Below are positions 16,611-25,422 of a stretch of DNA of 64,000 nt, one piece after another. Position numbers and translations under genes: made by a program. Every line of letters starts with the position of its first letter. Position 1 is the first letter of the stretch. This DNA is from an uncultured Verrucomicrobiales bacterium (GTDB taxonomy: Bacteria > Verrucomicrobiota > Verrucomicrobiia > Verrucomicrobiales > Akkermansiaceae), in NCBI GenBank assembly GCA_937944055.1, contig CALDZJ010000009.1, positions 1-64,000 of the forward strand. Reading direction: 5' to 3'. Under the pieces are notes generated by a model. That model had not been told where the DNA came from. It did no database searches and saw nothing but the letters and a program-made list of their open reading frames with translations.

Positions 16611-17552
16611 ATGCCTGCCGATACTCTACTCACTGCGATCCGCGCCCACCTAGATCTATCCCCAACCCATCGCGTCCTAATGGAGCCTATCCAAAAAGGA
16701 GCCTCTGGCCGCACCATCATCCGCATTCGTCCAGATGATCACCCCAGCTTTATCGGCATCCACTACACGCTCGAGCGCTCGGATAATGCGAACTTCCTCC
16801 CAGTTGCAGAATTCCTCACCAGCGCTGGTTTAAATATCCCGCGAGTCCTTTACGATAATACCCGCCGCCAAGTTGCCCTGATTGAGGACCTCGGCGATAA
16901 AGATCTCCTGAGTCTGAAAGAGGCCCCCTACGAGGAGCGCGAGCCCTATTACCGCTCCGCCTTTGAGCAGCTTGATAAACTCCTCTACACCCGCCCACCA
17001 AAAGACTTCGATCTCCAGCCCGTCTTCGACGAGCCTCTCTATCGCTGGGAACAAGAATACTTCTTCGAGCACTTCATCGAAACCCACCTCGGTAAAGACA
17101 GCTCAGCGCTCCGTGATGAACCAGCCTTCCTCAGTCTTGCCAAGCGCCTCGGCGCGACCGCGCCCCACATGGTTCATCGTGATTTTCAATCAGAGAACCT
17201 CATGCGCCACAAGGGCCAGTCTTATCTGATCGACTTCCAAGGCCTCCGCATGGGACGGCAAGAATACGACCTCGCCTCACTCATTTATGATCCCTACATG
17301 AATCACTCAGCTGAGGATCGTGCAAGGCTCCTCGAGCTCTGGGAAGAAGTGTGCGAAGAAGAACCGATCGCCCCCATCCTCAAGGACTGCGCAGCGCAAC
17401 GCCTCATGCAAGCCCTAGGCGCCTTCGCCAACCTCGGGCACAATCAAGACAATCAGTGGTATCTCGAGCAAATCCCGGCCGCCCTCAACTTCCTCAAGGA
17501 AGTCATCGCAGACACCCCGCTGGCAGATGCGCTGGGTCCCGTTCTCGACTAA
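16611..17552 (+). CDS. amgK: AmgK-like anomeric sugar kinase (APH fold)
   Basis: This aminoglycoside-phosphotransferase-fold protein of 313 residues has the catalytic loop MVHRDFQSENLM (about 183-194) and the metal-binding LIDFQGLRMG. EYDLASLIYDPYM follows, a sequence typical of AmgK, the kinase that phosphorylates MurNAc and GlcNAc at the anomeric carbon. It lies directly behind the MurU-like gene, the gene partnership known from Pseudomonas putida. Together they would bypass de novo UDP-MurNAc synthesis. The substrate is inferred from the neighbour and motif, not proven. The ATG has no Shine-Dalgarno; the leader is C/T-rich. Confidence 0.75.
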   Translation: MPADTLLTAIRAHLDLSPTHRVLMEPIQKGASGRTIIRIRPDDHPSFIGIHYTLERSDNANFLPVAEFLTSAGLNIPRVLYDNTRRQVALIEDLGDKDLLSLKEAPYEEREPYYRSAFEQLDKLLYTRPPKDFDLQPVFDEPLYRWEQEYFFEHFIETHLGKDSSALRDEPAFLSLAKRLGATAPHMVHRDFQSENLMRHKGQSYLIDFQGLRMGRQEYDLASLIYDPYMNHSAEDRARLLELWEEVCEEEPIAPILKDCAAQRLMQALGAFANLGHNQDNQWYLEQIPAALNFLKEVIADTPLADALGPVLD

Positions 17553-17586
17553 GCCACCACCGCTTGTTAGAAAACCGGCCGTCTCC

Positions 17587-18924
17587 ATGCTCTCCCTGCG
17601 GCCAAAAACTCAGTTCATCCTGCCCCTCATCATGGGCTTGGCACTCCTCTGGGCCCTACCTCGATGGAAGCCCCTCGCTCAGATCGAGCACCGCCTCTTC
17701 CTCTTTCCGGAGCGCTTCGAGCCGGAGACGATCTTTCCTGACCGTCACAATCTCCAAGACTTTAAAATCACCCCGCTCCACTTCGGCGGCCAAGCAACTC
17801 CGCTCCCGCTAAGCAGCTATCTCATCGATCAAGAAACACGCGACATCATCGATCTCAGCCCCGAAAAATGGGCCTATTTCCTCCAAGTGATTCGTGAAAA
17901 AAACGAGGGCCCTCTCATCATCACCGCCCCACTCTCATGGCAAGACGCCACTGAGCTCTCTCTGCAAACCCTCGATCACCAAATCGCCAAAACCCCGCAA
18001 CTCGTCATCGGCCTAGATGCCGAATTTAACAACACCTCCGCCCCGCTTCCCCACTTCCTTAAAAGCTCCCTTCTCTCGGAGCGCAGCCCCCCTTTTCTGA
18101 ATCTCCCCCAGATTGATTTCCTCACCCATCCCCCCTCGGTCAAAGCCTCCCTCTTCGGAGTCTCCACCATTCAAGGGCTCATCATTGAGAACGAGAGCAC
18201 CCAGCTAAAAGTCCCCATGCTCGTGTCTTGGGATGGCGCCGTGCTTCCTAGCACCCATCTTGCCGCCATTCTCGCCTCGCTCGATCTCACTGCCCAAGAG
18301 GTCATCATCGCCCCCGCTGGCTACCTCCGCCTCGGGTCCGAGGGGCCCATTATTAAGATCGACTCCCGAGGCCGCGCCTATTTTCCCGACTGGGGGAATG
18401 CCACCCGCTCCGCTTCTCAAATTCTCATCTCTCCAGAAAAAAACTCCTCTGGAAAAATCCTCATTCTCCCGGACTCTCCCAAGCACATCAGGCTCCTCGA
18501 AACACATCTCACTCAGGCCCTCGCTCAGATTCCGAAACCTCGTAAAACATACCGTCGCTGGCCCTTCCCGCTCGAGGCCGCCATTCTCATCGGCTTCACT
18601 TTCCTTCTCCAAGCCCGCCGCCTCTCAATCATCCTCCTCAGCATCGCCGCCATCCTCTTCATTTCCACTCTTCTCAAGCACTGGTTCCCCTGCACCCCAC
18701 TCGCTCTCATTCTCAGCGCCTTCGCCCTCATCCCGAAATCAACCGCAAAACAAGCCCCTCCCGAACAAGCAGAAAAAGCACCCGCCTCTCCTCCGGAAAA
18801 GAAAAGCGTAAAAGCCCCCGAGCCCCCCCAAACCACAAAAAAGAGCCCTAAAAAAAGCACTCAAAAAATCGCAAAAAAAGCCCCGCGTAAACACCCCACG
18901 CGTAAGAAAAAGAAAAGAAGATAG
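17587..18924 (+). CDS. CHASE2-like membrane protein with Lys-rich tail
   Basis: The 445-residue product has an N-terminal membrane span (FILPLIMGLALLWAL) and then an extracytoplasmic region whose end resembles CHASE2 sensor domains (VPMLVSWDGAVLPSTHLAA, then IIKIDSRGRAYFPDWG). About three membrane spans follow between residues 335 and 400. The last 60 residues are a Lys/Pro/Ala-rich tail ending KKKKRR. CHASE2 normally precedes a kinase or cyclase; no such output domain is present. The frame is open from 17527 inside amgK, but the ATG at 17587 precedes the hydrophobic segment directly. The basic tail might bind anionic lipid or nucleic acid. Confidence 0.65.
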   Translation: MLSLRPKTQFILPLIMGLALLWALPRWKPLAQIEHRLFLFPERFEPETIFPDRHNLQDFKITPLHFGGQATPLPLSSYLIDQETRDIIDLSPEKWAYFLQVIREKNEGPLIITAPLSWQDATELSLQTLDHQIAKTPQLVIGLDAEFNNTSAPLPHFLKSSLLSERSPPFLNLPQIDFLTHPPSVKASLFGVSTIQGLIIENESTQLKVPMLVSWDGAVLPSTHLAAILASLDLTAQEVIIAPAGYLRLGSEGPIIKIDSRGRAYFPDWGNATRSASQILISPEKNSSGKILILPDSPKHIRLLETHLTQALAQIPKPRKTYRRWPFPLEAAILIGFTFLLQARRLSIILLSIAAILFISTLLKHWFPCTPLALILSAFALIPKSTAKQAPPEQAEKAPASPPEKKSVKAPEPPQTTKKSPKKSTQKIAKKAPRKHPTRKKKKRR

Positions 18925-18975
18925 GCCCTTCTGTTTCCCCTTCCCCCCATCGCCTCTAATCGCTACCTCTTGGCC

Positions 18976-19680
18976 ATGCGCGACGATGTGAAAAAGCTCC
19001 TCAGTCTTCAGGAAACCGATCAATCGATCCAAAGCCTCCAAGCCGAACTCGAAAAAATCCCTCAACTCCAAGAAGCCGCCAAGGCACAACTCGCAAACGA
19101 CACCGCCGCCGTCGCGCAAGCCAAAGCCGACTTCCAAGCGAACGAAGTCGAGATCAAAAACCTCGAGCTCGATATCGGCACCCGTAAAAACTCCGTTGAC
19201 CGTCTCAAAAACCAACAATTCGAGACCAAGAAAAACGAAGAATACACCAAACTCGGAGAAGAAGTCATCCGCTATGAAGAGCAGATCGATGAACTCGAAA
19301 CCCGGGAACTCGAGCTCATGGAAATCGCCGATGAGCGCCGCCAACAAATGGCAGAAGCCGAGGCCGCTCTCGCAAAGACCCAGAGCTTCGTAGACCAAGA
19401 AATCGCGGACCTCGCCGCCCGCGCCACCCAGCGTGAAGCTGAACTGGCCGAAAGCCAGAAAACCCGCGAAGAGAAAGTCGGCGCCATCGATGATGAAGAA
19501 CTCATCGACACCTACACCCGCCTCTTTAACAAGCGGGAAGGAAACGCAATCGTCCAAGTCACCGAGCAAAAAAGCTGCAAATCTTGCCACGTCCAAGTCA
19601 CTCCCGCGACCTACGCACTCGCCCAATCCGGTGCCGCGATCTCTCACTGTGACAACTGCGGTGCCATCCTCTTTCCTTAA
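18976..19680 (+). CDS. DUF164-type coiled-coil zinc-ribbon protein
   Basis: The 234-residue product is a long coiled coil (about 1-180, rich in Glu, Gln and Lys) followed by a C4 zinc ribbon: CKSC then, 21 residues on, CDNC. This is the layout of the DUF164/C4-type zinc ribbon family, widespread in bacteria and thought to bind nucleic acid or act as an adaptor. The ATG at 18976 is preferred to the TTG two codons earlier. It follows the CHASE2-like gene by 51 bases and ends at an AT-rich intergenic stretch. Confidence 0.88.
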   Translation: MRDDVKKLLSLQETDQSIQSLQAELEKIPQLQEAAKAQLANDTAAVAQAKADFQANEVEIKNLELDIGTRKNSVDRLKNQQFETKKNEEYTKLGEEVIRYEEQIDELETRELELMEIADERRQQMAEAEAALAKTQSFVDQEIADLAARATQREAELAESQKTREEKVGAIDDEELIDTYTRLFNKREGNAIVQVTEQKSCKSCHVQVTPATYALAQSGAAISHCDNCGAILFP

Positions 19681-19798
19681 AAAGTGCTGAGCATCTCATC
19701 ACTCGCACTTTCTCACATTTAGAGGATTTTATTTTATAGAAATAATCTTACTTGTTAATAATTATTGAATATTTTAATTCCCTAAATAAGTTTCGCCC
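19681..19798 (+). promoter_or_regulatory. AT-rich leader with hairpin, probable promoter zone
   Basis: A dyad AAAGTGC (19681-19687) / GCACTTT (19705-19711) follows the stop codon. It has no T-tract, so it is at best a weak terminator. The next 85 bases are strongly AT-rich, unlike anything around, and include TTGTTA (19752-19757) and several TATTTT/TAAATA sequences. I cannot fix one -35/-10 pair with good spacing. The region most likely drives the GTG-started gene at 19799. Confidence 0.35.
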
Positions 19799-20308
19799 GT
19801 GCTTCACTTTAAAATAGCGAAACCCTTTGTCGAATTAGAACTCTACCCATCAGATAAAGGACTTAAAATCAGCTATCACCCCACCATTAGCGGCACCCCC
19901 GTCTCCTACGGAAATCACTTCTGTGAGCTCGAAATCTCCATCAGCCAAGTCGGGCAATTTTGGGCTGCCGTAAAGACCCTCATCCAGTCGAATGCCTTCG
20001 TAAATCTGCAACTCCTCGTCAAAACCAGCTTCAGCCCCCACGAACTCAAGCTGAAACTCTATCGCGAGCACGACGACTCCTCAACCCACACCTATCGCAC
20101 CTGGCTCCAAATTGTAGATAGCCCCCAAGCGCGGCGGATTCGTAAAATCCAACTCGACCTCGAGAACCTCCACAACCTTGAACTCGCCTGTCACACCGCA
20201 ATGACCATCGGAGTGGCACAGCTCCAGCACCTCCAGCAAGCCGCGCCGACCCCAGCAGCAAAAAGCAAGAGCGCTTTGACCCTCCTCCCAGCCTGCATCA
20301 CTCGCTAA
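19799..20308 (+). CDS. Hypothetical protein, unknown family
   Basis: I do not recognise this 169-residue protein. It begins with a GTG at 19799 and has no signal or membrane segment. The first 130 residues look alpha/beta (VELELYPSDKGLKISYHP, then QVGQFWAAVKTLI). The C-terminal part is helical and Gln/Ala-rich (LQHLQQAAPTPAAKSKSA). It is preceded by the most AT-rich intergenic stretch in the window and stands alone between the zinc-ribbon gene and proS, so it may have its own promoter. Codon use resembles its neighbours. Confidence 0.6.
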   Translation: MLHFKIAKPFVELELYPSDKGLKISYHPTISGTPVSYGNHFCELEISISQVGQFWAAVKTLIQSNAFVNLQLLVKTSFSPHELKLKLYREHDDSSTHTYRTWLQIVDSPQARRIRKIQLDLENLHNLELACHTAMTIGVAQLQHLQQAAPTPAAKSKSALTLLPACITR

Positions 20309-20380
20309 AGATCAAAGCCCACCCTGAAAGGCGCGTTTTTCCTTTCTCAATTCCCCATCTTACTCGATCCTTCGCTCACC

Positions 20381-21904
20381 ATGGCGAAGCCAAAATCTGC
20401 AATCACTCCCACCCGCTCCGAGAACTTCCCCGAGTGGTATCAACAAGTCGTCCGCGCAGCCGATCTTGCTGAAAATTCTGAAACCCGTGGATGCATGGTC
20501 ATCAAGCCGTGGGGCTTTGCAATCTGGGAAACGATCCAGCGAGACCTCGATGGCCGCTTTAAAGCAAGTGGTCACCAAAACGCCTATTTCCCCCTGCTCA
20601 TCCCCCTTTCCTATCTCGAAAAAGAAGCCGAGCACGCCGAGGGCTTCGCGACCGAATGTGCCGTCGTCACCCACCACCGCCTCGAAGCGGAAAAAGACCC
20701 CGAAACCGGAAAGACCAAATTGATCCCGCGTGGAAAACTCACCGAACCATACGTCATCCGCCCGACTTCTGAAACCATCATTGGTGCCGCTTTTTCACGC
20801 TGGACGGAATCCTACCGTGACCTCCCCCTCCTCATCAACCAATGGGCCAACGTCATGCGCTGGGAAATGCGCCCCCGCCTCTTCCTCCGCACCGCAGAGT
20901 TTCTCTGGCAAGAGGGCCACACCGCGCACGAAACCCAAGAGGAAGCACTTCAGGAGACCCACATGATCCACCAGCTTTACGCAGATGCACTACGCGATCT
21001 CCTCGCCATCCCCGTCATCATGGGCGAGAAAACGGAAGCCGAGCGCTTTCCCGGAGCCGAGTCCACTCTCACCGTAGAAGCGATGGTGCAAGATAAGAAA
21101 GCCATCCAAGCCGGTACCTCTCACTACCTCGGACAGAATTTCGCAAAGGCCCAAGACATCACCTTCGTTGATCGCGAAAATAAAGAACAACACGTCCACA
21201 CCACCTCATGGGGAGTTTCCACCCGCCTCATCGGCACCCTCATCATGGCGCACTCGGACGATGACGGCCTCGTCCTCCCGCCCCGCATCGCTCCCCAGCA
21301 AATCATCATCATCCCAGTAACTCCCAAGGAAGATTCACGCGACGCCATCATCGAGGCCTGCGAGGCCCTCGCCACTCGCCTCCGTGAGCAAACTTACGGA
21401 AAAGAAAACCTCCGCGTGCAAGTGGATAAGCGGGACCTCGGCGGCGGAGTCAAAAAATGGGAATGGATCAAAAAAGGCGTCCCCCTACGCATCGAAATCG
21501 GCCCGCGTGATGTCGAAGAACGCAAAATCTGCCTCCAGCGACGTGACCAAGCCGCCAATCAAAAATCCTTTATCGAGAAAGAAGACTTCCTCCGCGATGT
21601 CGTCGAGACTCTCGATGATGTCCACCAAAGCCTCCTCGAACGGGCCCGCACGTTCCGCGATGAAAACATCCGCGACTGTCAGGATCTCACCACCTTCGAA
21701 AAGCACTGGGATGAGTCGCATGAAAATCCAGGCTGGCTCATCACCCCTTGGGCAGGCAGCCGGGAAGAAGAGGAAGAACTCTCAAAACGCCTGAAGATTA
21801 CGATCCGCTGTCTCCCCATCGACAAGCAAGCCGAGCCCGAGGCAAAATGCTTCCTCACCGGTCAAAACACCAAGTCCCGCGCCATCTGGGGCCGCAGCTA
21901 CTAA
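20381..21904 (+). CDS. proS: Prolyl-tRNA synthetase, short archaeal/eukaryotic type
   Basis: ProS charges tRNA-Pro. The 507-residue product is of the short class without the editing insertion. It has class II motifs YVIRPTSETIIGAAF (motif 2 approach) and RWEMRPRLFLRTAEFLWQEGHTAH, and LVLPPRIAPQQIIIIPV begins the anticodon-binding domain. The characteristic C-terminal domain ends CLPIDKQAEPEAKCFLTGQNTKSRAIWGRSY-like, with a Tyr at the end as in archaeal-type enzymes. Bacterial-type ProS would be about 570 residues and differently ordered. The gene ends six bases from the convergent ftsA stop. No Shine-Dalgarno is visible. Confidence 0.95.
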   Translation: MAKPKSAITPTRSENFPEWYQQVVRAADLAENSETRGCMVIKPWGFAIWETIQRDLDGRFKASGHQNAYFPLLIPLSYLEKEAEHAEGFATECAVVTHHRLEAEKDPETGKTKLIPRGKLTEPYVIRPTSETIIGAAFSRWTESYRDLPLLINQWANVMRWEMRPRLFLRTAEFLWQEGHTAHETQEEALQETHMIHQLYADALRDLLAIPVIMGEKTEAERFPGAESTLTVEAMVQDKKAIQAGTSHYLGQNFAKAQDITFVDRENKEQHVHTTSWGVSTRLIGTLIMAHSDDDGLVLPPRIAPQQIIIIPVTPKEDSRDAIIEACEALATRLREQTYGKENLRVQVDKRDLGGGVKKWEWIKKGVPLRIEIGPRDVEERKICLQRRDQAANQKSFIEKEDFLRDVVETLDDVHQSLLERARTFRDENIRDCQDLTTFEKHWDESHENPGWLITPWAGSREEEEELSKRLKITIRCLPIDKQAEPEAKCFLTGQNTKSRAIWGRSY

Positions 21905-21909
21905 GCTCG

Positions 21910-23127
21910 CTAAGAACCAAAAGGCCAAAAATTCTTAATCAGGCTCTTCACCTTACCGATTCCTGCACCCCCCGGGCGCTCCTCATCGAGGATCTGAGCG
22001 TAGCGGATCAAGCCCAGTGCAGTGGCATATTGCGGGTCTTTAAAGTAAGCGTGCACCCCGCTGACATCAGGTTCCTCAGGCTTATAAACGGCGAGGTCGA
22101 ACACCTCGCACGCTAACTCACCAATTCCACGCATCTGGCTACTGCCTCCCGTTAAAAAGACCCCCGTGCCAATCTGCTTGAGCGCCCCTTCCGGCAGCCC
22201 GTCCACCACCAGCTCAAAGGCCTCCTCCAGACGCCCACGGATCACATCATTGAGAACCTGCCTACTAATCTCGATCGGCGGGAAGCCCTTCTCATCCTCC
22301 ACCTTCACAATCCCGACTGAGCTCGCCGGATCAGCCGAGGCATTGCCCTCCGCGATCTTAACCTTCTCAGCCTTTGCAAAAGGAATATGGGTGACGAGAT
22401 GAATGTCATTTGAAACATGATTCCCTCCCACCGGCACACAGCCAGAAGCCGCGATCGCCCCATCGAGATAAAGAACGTAATCCGTCGTCTCCCCACCAAT
22501 ATCAATCACCAAGGCTCCATCTTCTTTCCGCTCTCGGTTTAAACAAATCTGCGCGGAAGCAATCGGCGCGAAGACGATATCATCGACATCGAGCGGAATC
22601 TCTCGCACACATTTAATGCTATTCTGAATGCGAGTGCGGATCCCATGCACGATATGATAATCCGCCTCCAAGGTCCGCCCGAGCAGCCCATACGGCACCG
22701 TAGAATGAGCCTGCCCATCCAGCGTAAAATGACGCGCAAGATGATGGAGATAAACATGCTCACTGGGAATCGCGATGTCCTGAGCAATCTCCTTCACCTC
22801 CTCCAGATGATTACGATCAACCTCTTGATCACCCTCCGGCAATCGAAAAGTCCCCGTATTATTCACCCCCGTAATGTGAGCGCCCGTAACAGATAAAAAG
22901 ACACTCTTAATCACGACATCACTCACATCCTCCGCCTCTAAAAGCGCAGACTTCACGCAAGCGCGGACCTGCTTATAATCGGCAATCTCACCTTTCCGAA
23001 CTCCGGCCGAGCGAGTCTCCCCCATTCCGAGGATTTTTGCCGATTCATCAGGCTTAATTTCAGCCACCACCATGACCGTTTTGGTGGAGCCGATTTCCAG
23101 ACCGACATGAATATTTGAGCGAGCCAT
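21910..23127 (-). CDS. ftsA: Cell division protein FtsA
   Basis: FtsA is the actin-like protein that ties FtsZ to the inner membrane. The 405-residue product has the N-terminal phosphate-1 strand VGLEIGSTKTVMVVAEI, the 1C insertion domain, and the phosphate-2 region LVIDIGGETTDYVLYLDG. The adenosine motif GVFLTGGSSQMRGI is also present. The C-terminal end IKNFWPFGS contains the short amphipathic tail expected for membrane binding. It lies 24 bases behind ftsQ. No ftsZ follows: the gene ends against the convergent proS. Confidence 0.95.
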   Translation of the reverse strand: MARSNIHVGLEIGSTKTVMVVAEIKPDESAKILGMGETRSAGVRKGEIADYKQVRACVKSALLEAEDVSDVVIKSVFLSVTGAHITGVNNTGTFRLPEGDQEVDRNHLEEVKEIAQDIAIPSEHVYLHHLARHFTLDGQAHSTVPYGLLGRTLEADYHIVHGIRTRIQNSIKCVREIPLDVDDIVFAPIASAQICLNRERKEDGALVIDIGGETTDYVLYLDGAIAASGCVPVGGNHVSNDIHLVTHIPFAKAEKVKIAEGNASADPASSVGIVKVEDEKGFPPIEISRQVLNDVIRGRLEEAFELVVDGLPEGALKQIGTGVFLTGGSSQMRGIGELACEVFDLAVYKPEEPDVSGVHAYFKDPQYATALGLIRYAQILDEERPGGAGIGKVKSLIKNFWPFGS

Positions 23128-23151
23128 TTGAAAATAAAGTAGGGGGTGACT

Positions 23152-24045
23152 TTAACGATAGTGAACCGGCACGAAACGCCGCGGAATAAGATTAACTTGG
23201 GTCAGACTCTTCCCCTGCTCCTGAGCATGGGAGATGAGACGGGAGAGATTATCGAGCTGCCGATCCTGCTCGTAATATGACAAGGTTGCCGTCACCCCAC
23301 TCAGCGTCTTCGCCTCTAACATGATTTCATCCTTCACCACCACCCATGCCAGACTTTCAGAACCTTGTAACCTTTCGGCAGCCCGATTTACAAGCTGCAG
23401 GGCCTGTCTTAGCCCCTTGTTTTGGATCGTTTCCCCTTCGACAATCTCACCACGCTCCGCCGTCTTCACCATAATGACTGGAAGCTTTTCCGCATAAGAC
23501 CACAGCGCCTCAGAGGCACAGGGAAAGACAAAGCCATCGGCATCCACCAAGAAACCCAGATCACGGTCACGCTCCCGGATCCCCAAAGAGCGGCAGGCCA
23601 CCCACGCAACCGGCTCCCGCTCACTCACCTCCACTTTCAGAAGGCCCGGAAGGCGCCGCCTCACCTGCGCATCCGTGATTTCGGGCAAATCTAAGAGCGC
23701 CTCTCTGAGCTGCTCCGTATCGACCGAGAAAATCGTCGCGGCTGGATCTAGCCCCGTCTGCTCCACCAAGCGCTCATGATCCAAGAAGCTGGTGTCCTCC
23801 CCATACATCGTCTTGAGTGACACTTCCTGAACGAGGAATTCATCATTCTCTACGAAGAGCTTTTGCCAACCGTAGCTCAGACCAAAACCGATGCAAAGCA
23901 TCACCACCATCGCGATGCCAAGCTTCAAGAAACGACTCCCGAATTTTAAGCAATCGAACATCAAGATCCGTGGGGAACTCACCTTTAAAGCGAGCATCCT
24001 TTCACGCGATTTACGCGTGCGGCTTGAGGTTCTACGGGAAAACAT
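23152..24045 (-). CDS. ftsQ: Cell division protein FtsQ (DivIB type)
   Basis: FtsQ recruits and controls the septal wall machinery. The product has a basic cytoplasmic N-terminus (RRTSSRTRKSRER), one membrane span (LGIAMVVMLCIGFGLSYGW), then the POTRA domain (FLVQEVSLKTMYG ... LVEQTGL ... AQVRRRLPGLLKVEVSEREPVAWV) and the beta domain. Of two possible starts, 24045 (297 residues) leaves a 14-base gap to ddl, while 24102 would overlap ddl by 43 bases; I prefer 24045. Together with ddl and ftsA it forms the tail of a division/cell-wall cluster. Confidence 0.88.
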   Translation of the reverse strand: MFSRRTSSRTRKSRERMLALKVSSPRILMFDCLKFGSRFLKLGIAMVVMLCIGFGLSYGWQKLFVENDEFLVQEVSLKTMYGEDTSFLDHERLVEQTGLDPAATIFSVDTEQLREALLDLPEITDAQVRRRLPGLLKVEVSEREPVAWVACRSLGIRERDRDLGFLVDADGFVFPCASEALWSYAEKLPVIMVKTAERGEIVEGETIQNKGLRQALQLVNRAAERLQGSESLAWVVVKDEIMLEAKTLSGVTATLSYYEQDRQLDNLSRLISHAQEQGKSLTQVNLIPRRFVPVHYR

Positions 24046-24059
24046 AGGGACTGATTTTT

Positions 24060-24989
24060 TTACGGGCGAGCCGCCAATGAGAGTTCGGCGATCCTCACGC
24101 ATAAGTCACCAAATGAATAACCCGCCTCCGCCGCCCCCATCGGGAGGAGGCTGGTTTCGGTCATTCCAGGAATAGTATTGGCTTCTAAAACGTAAGGACT
24201 TCCTAACGAATTCAACAACACATCGACCCGAGAGTAAACCTCTATTCCTAGAGCCTCGTGTGCTTTTTTCGCGGCCGCCTTCACGACAGCTTCCTCCTCA
24301 GCCGATAATTCCGCCGGGCAGGTGTATTGGCTCCCCACTTCTTTCCCGCTCAACCATGGATATTTCGTCTCCATATCATACCAATCGCCCTCCGGCGGCG
24401 CGATCTCCACAATTGGAAAAACCTCACCATCAAGAACCCCCACCGTTAATTCTCTCCCCTCCACGAACTCCTCGATCAAGAGATCAGAGCCGAACTGCGC
24501 GGCATGCTTCATCGCCTCCTCAGCCTCCACTTGCTCCTTCACCACGCGGATTCCCACGCTGGACCCCTCACGCGGCGGCTTCACCACAAAGGGCGCGGGC
24601 ATCTTAGGGAGACTCACCTCCTCAGAACAATCCACAAGCTCAGAGGCCGGAGTCGGCACCCCCTGCTCCACAAAGCGCTCCTTACTCAAATTCTTATCAA
24701 AAGAGACCTCACTACTCGTCACCCCCGCCCCAGTATAGGGAATCCCGAGACCCTCAAGATAACGCTGTAAGCCACCATCCTCACCGAAAGTTCCGTGAAT
24801 CGTATTAAATGCGAGGCCCGTCCCCTCCGGAATTTCTGGCTCAGTATCAGACACCTCCACCGCCACCGCATGGTAACCCCGCTCGAGGAGTGCCTTTAAA
24901 ACCGCTTTCCCTGAAGCGAGTGAAACTTCCCGCTCTGCTCCCGGACCACCCATCAAAACCGCCACCAGCATTTCTTTGCTCAAATTCAT
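24060..24989 (-). CDS. ddl: D-alanine-D-alanine ligase
   Basis: Ddl joins two D-alanines for the peptidoglycan stem peptide. The 309-residue ATP-grasp protein has MGGPGAEREVSLASG (about 13-27), TIHGTFGEDGGLQ, the ATP-binding loop KPPREGSSVGI, and the metal-binding end VLEANTIPGMTETSLLP. The length is standard. The neighbouring methionine at residue 7 is an alternative start. murB and murC, often directly upstream, are absent: a small divergent membrane-protein gene lies there instead. Confidence 0.95.
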   Translation of the reverse strand: MNLSKEMLVAVLMGGPGAEREVSLASGKAVLKALLERGYHAVAVEVSDTEPEIPEGTGLAFNTIHGTFGEDGGLQRYLEGLGIPYTGAGVTSSEVSFDKNLSKERFVEQGVPTPASELVDCSEEVSLPKMPAPFVVKPPREGSSVGIRVVKEQVEAEEAMKHAAQFGSDLLIEEFVEGRELTVGVLDGEVFPIVEIAPPEGDWYDMETKYPWLSGKEVGSQYTCPAELSAEEEAVVKAAAKKAHEALGIEVYSRVDVLLNSLGSPYVLEANTIPGMTETSLLPMGAAEAGYSFGDLCVRIAELSLAARP

Positions 24990-25062
24990 CGTGCCGCCAA
25001 TATCTCTCGCAAACTCTCAACTTTCAATTTTGAAATCCCACATTTGAATAGGGCCGCACCGC

Positions 25063-25320
25063 ATGACTGATCCTGAGCGCCACAAATTTAAGAACAACTT
25101 CCTCTCATGGGCTTTGTTTTTCTACCTCATCGCCCTTCTATCAATCCAACCCGGCGTGGGTGATCCAGACCGCATTCGCATCCCAGCCTTCACCCTTCTC
25201 CTCCTCATTCTCGTCCAGATCATCTTTCCCAATTTTCGTCTTTCCAAGCTTTCCAACTTCATCGCGATCTCCATGATCATCCTCAGCTCGGTAGTGATCT
25301 ATTATCTACCGATCGCGTGA
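25063..25320 (+). CDS. Small three-span membrane protein
   Basis: This 85-residue protein is mostly hydrophobic, with three likely membrane spans: WALFFYLIALLSIQP, AFTLLLLILVQIIFP and FIAISMIILSSVVIYYLP. The N-terminus is charged (DPERHKFKNN) and would lie in the cytoplasm by the positive-inside rule. I recognise no family. It is divergent from ddl with 73 bases between, and AGGG precedes the start by about 10 bases. Its even hydrophobic pattern and start make it a credible gene. Confidence 0.6.
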   Translation: MTDPERHKFKNNFLSWALFFYLIALLSIQPGVGDPDRIRIPAFTLLLLILVQIIFPNFRLSKLSNFIAISMIILSSVVIYYLPIA

Positions 25321-25331
25321 TGAGCCCCGCA

Positions 25332-25361
25332 CCTTCAGATCTCCGCCCTTCAGATCTCCGC
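25332..25361. repeat. Exact 15-bp tandem duplication, intergenic
   Basis: CCTTCAGATCTCCGC occurs twice in succession between the small membrane protein and the TIM-barrel gene. It has no obvious hairpin or promoter character. Confidence 0.9.
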
Positions 25362-25422
25362 AATTCCTCATCATTCAATTTTGGAACAAAAAACCATCGC
25401 CCCTAAATCCCCCACTTAAGAA

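Noticed and set aside
18739-19647. A 302-codon minus-strand open frame
   Set aside because: It lies opposite the CHASE2-like and zinc-ribbon genes. Its low-complexity Phe/Leu/Gly-rich sequence is the complement of Lys/Glu-rich coding, so it is a shadow.
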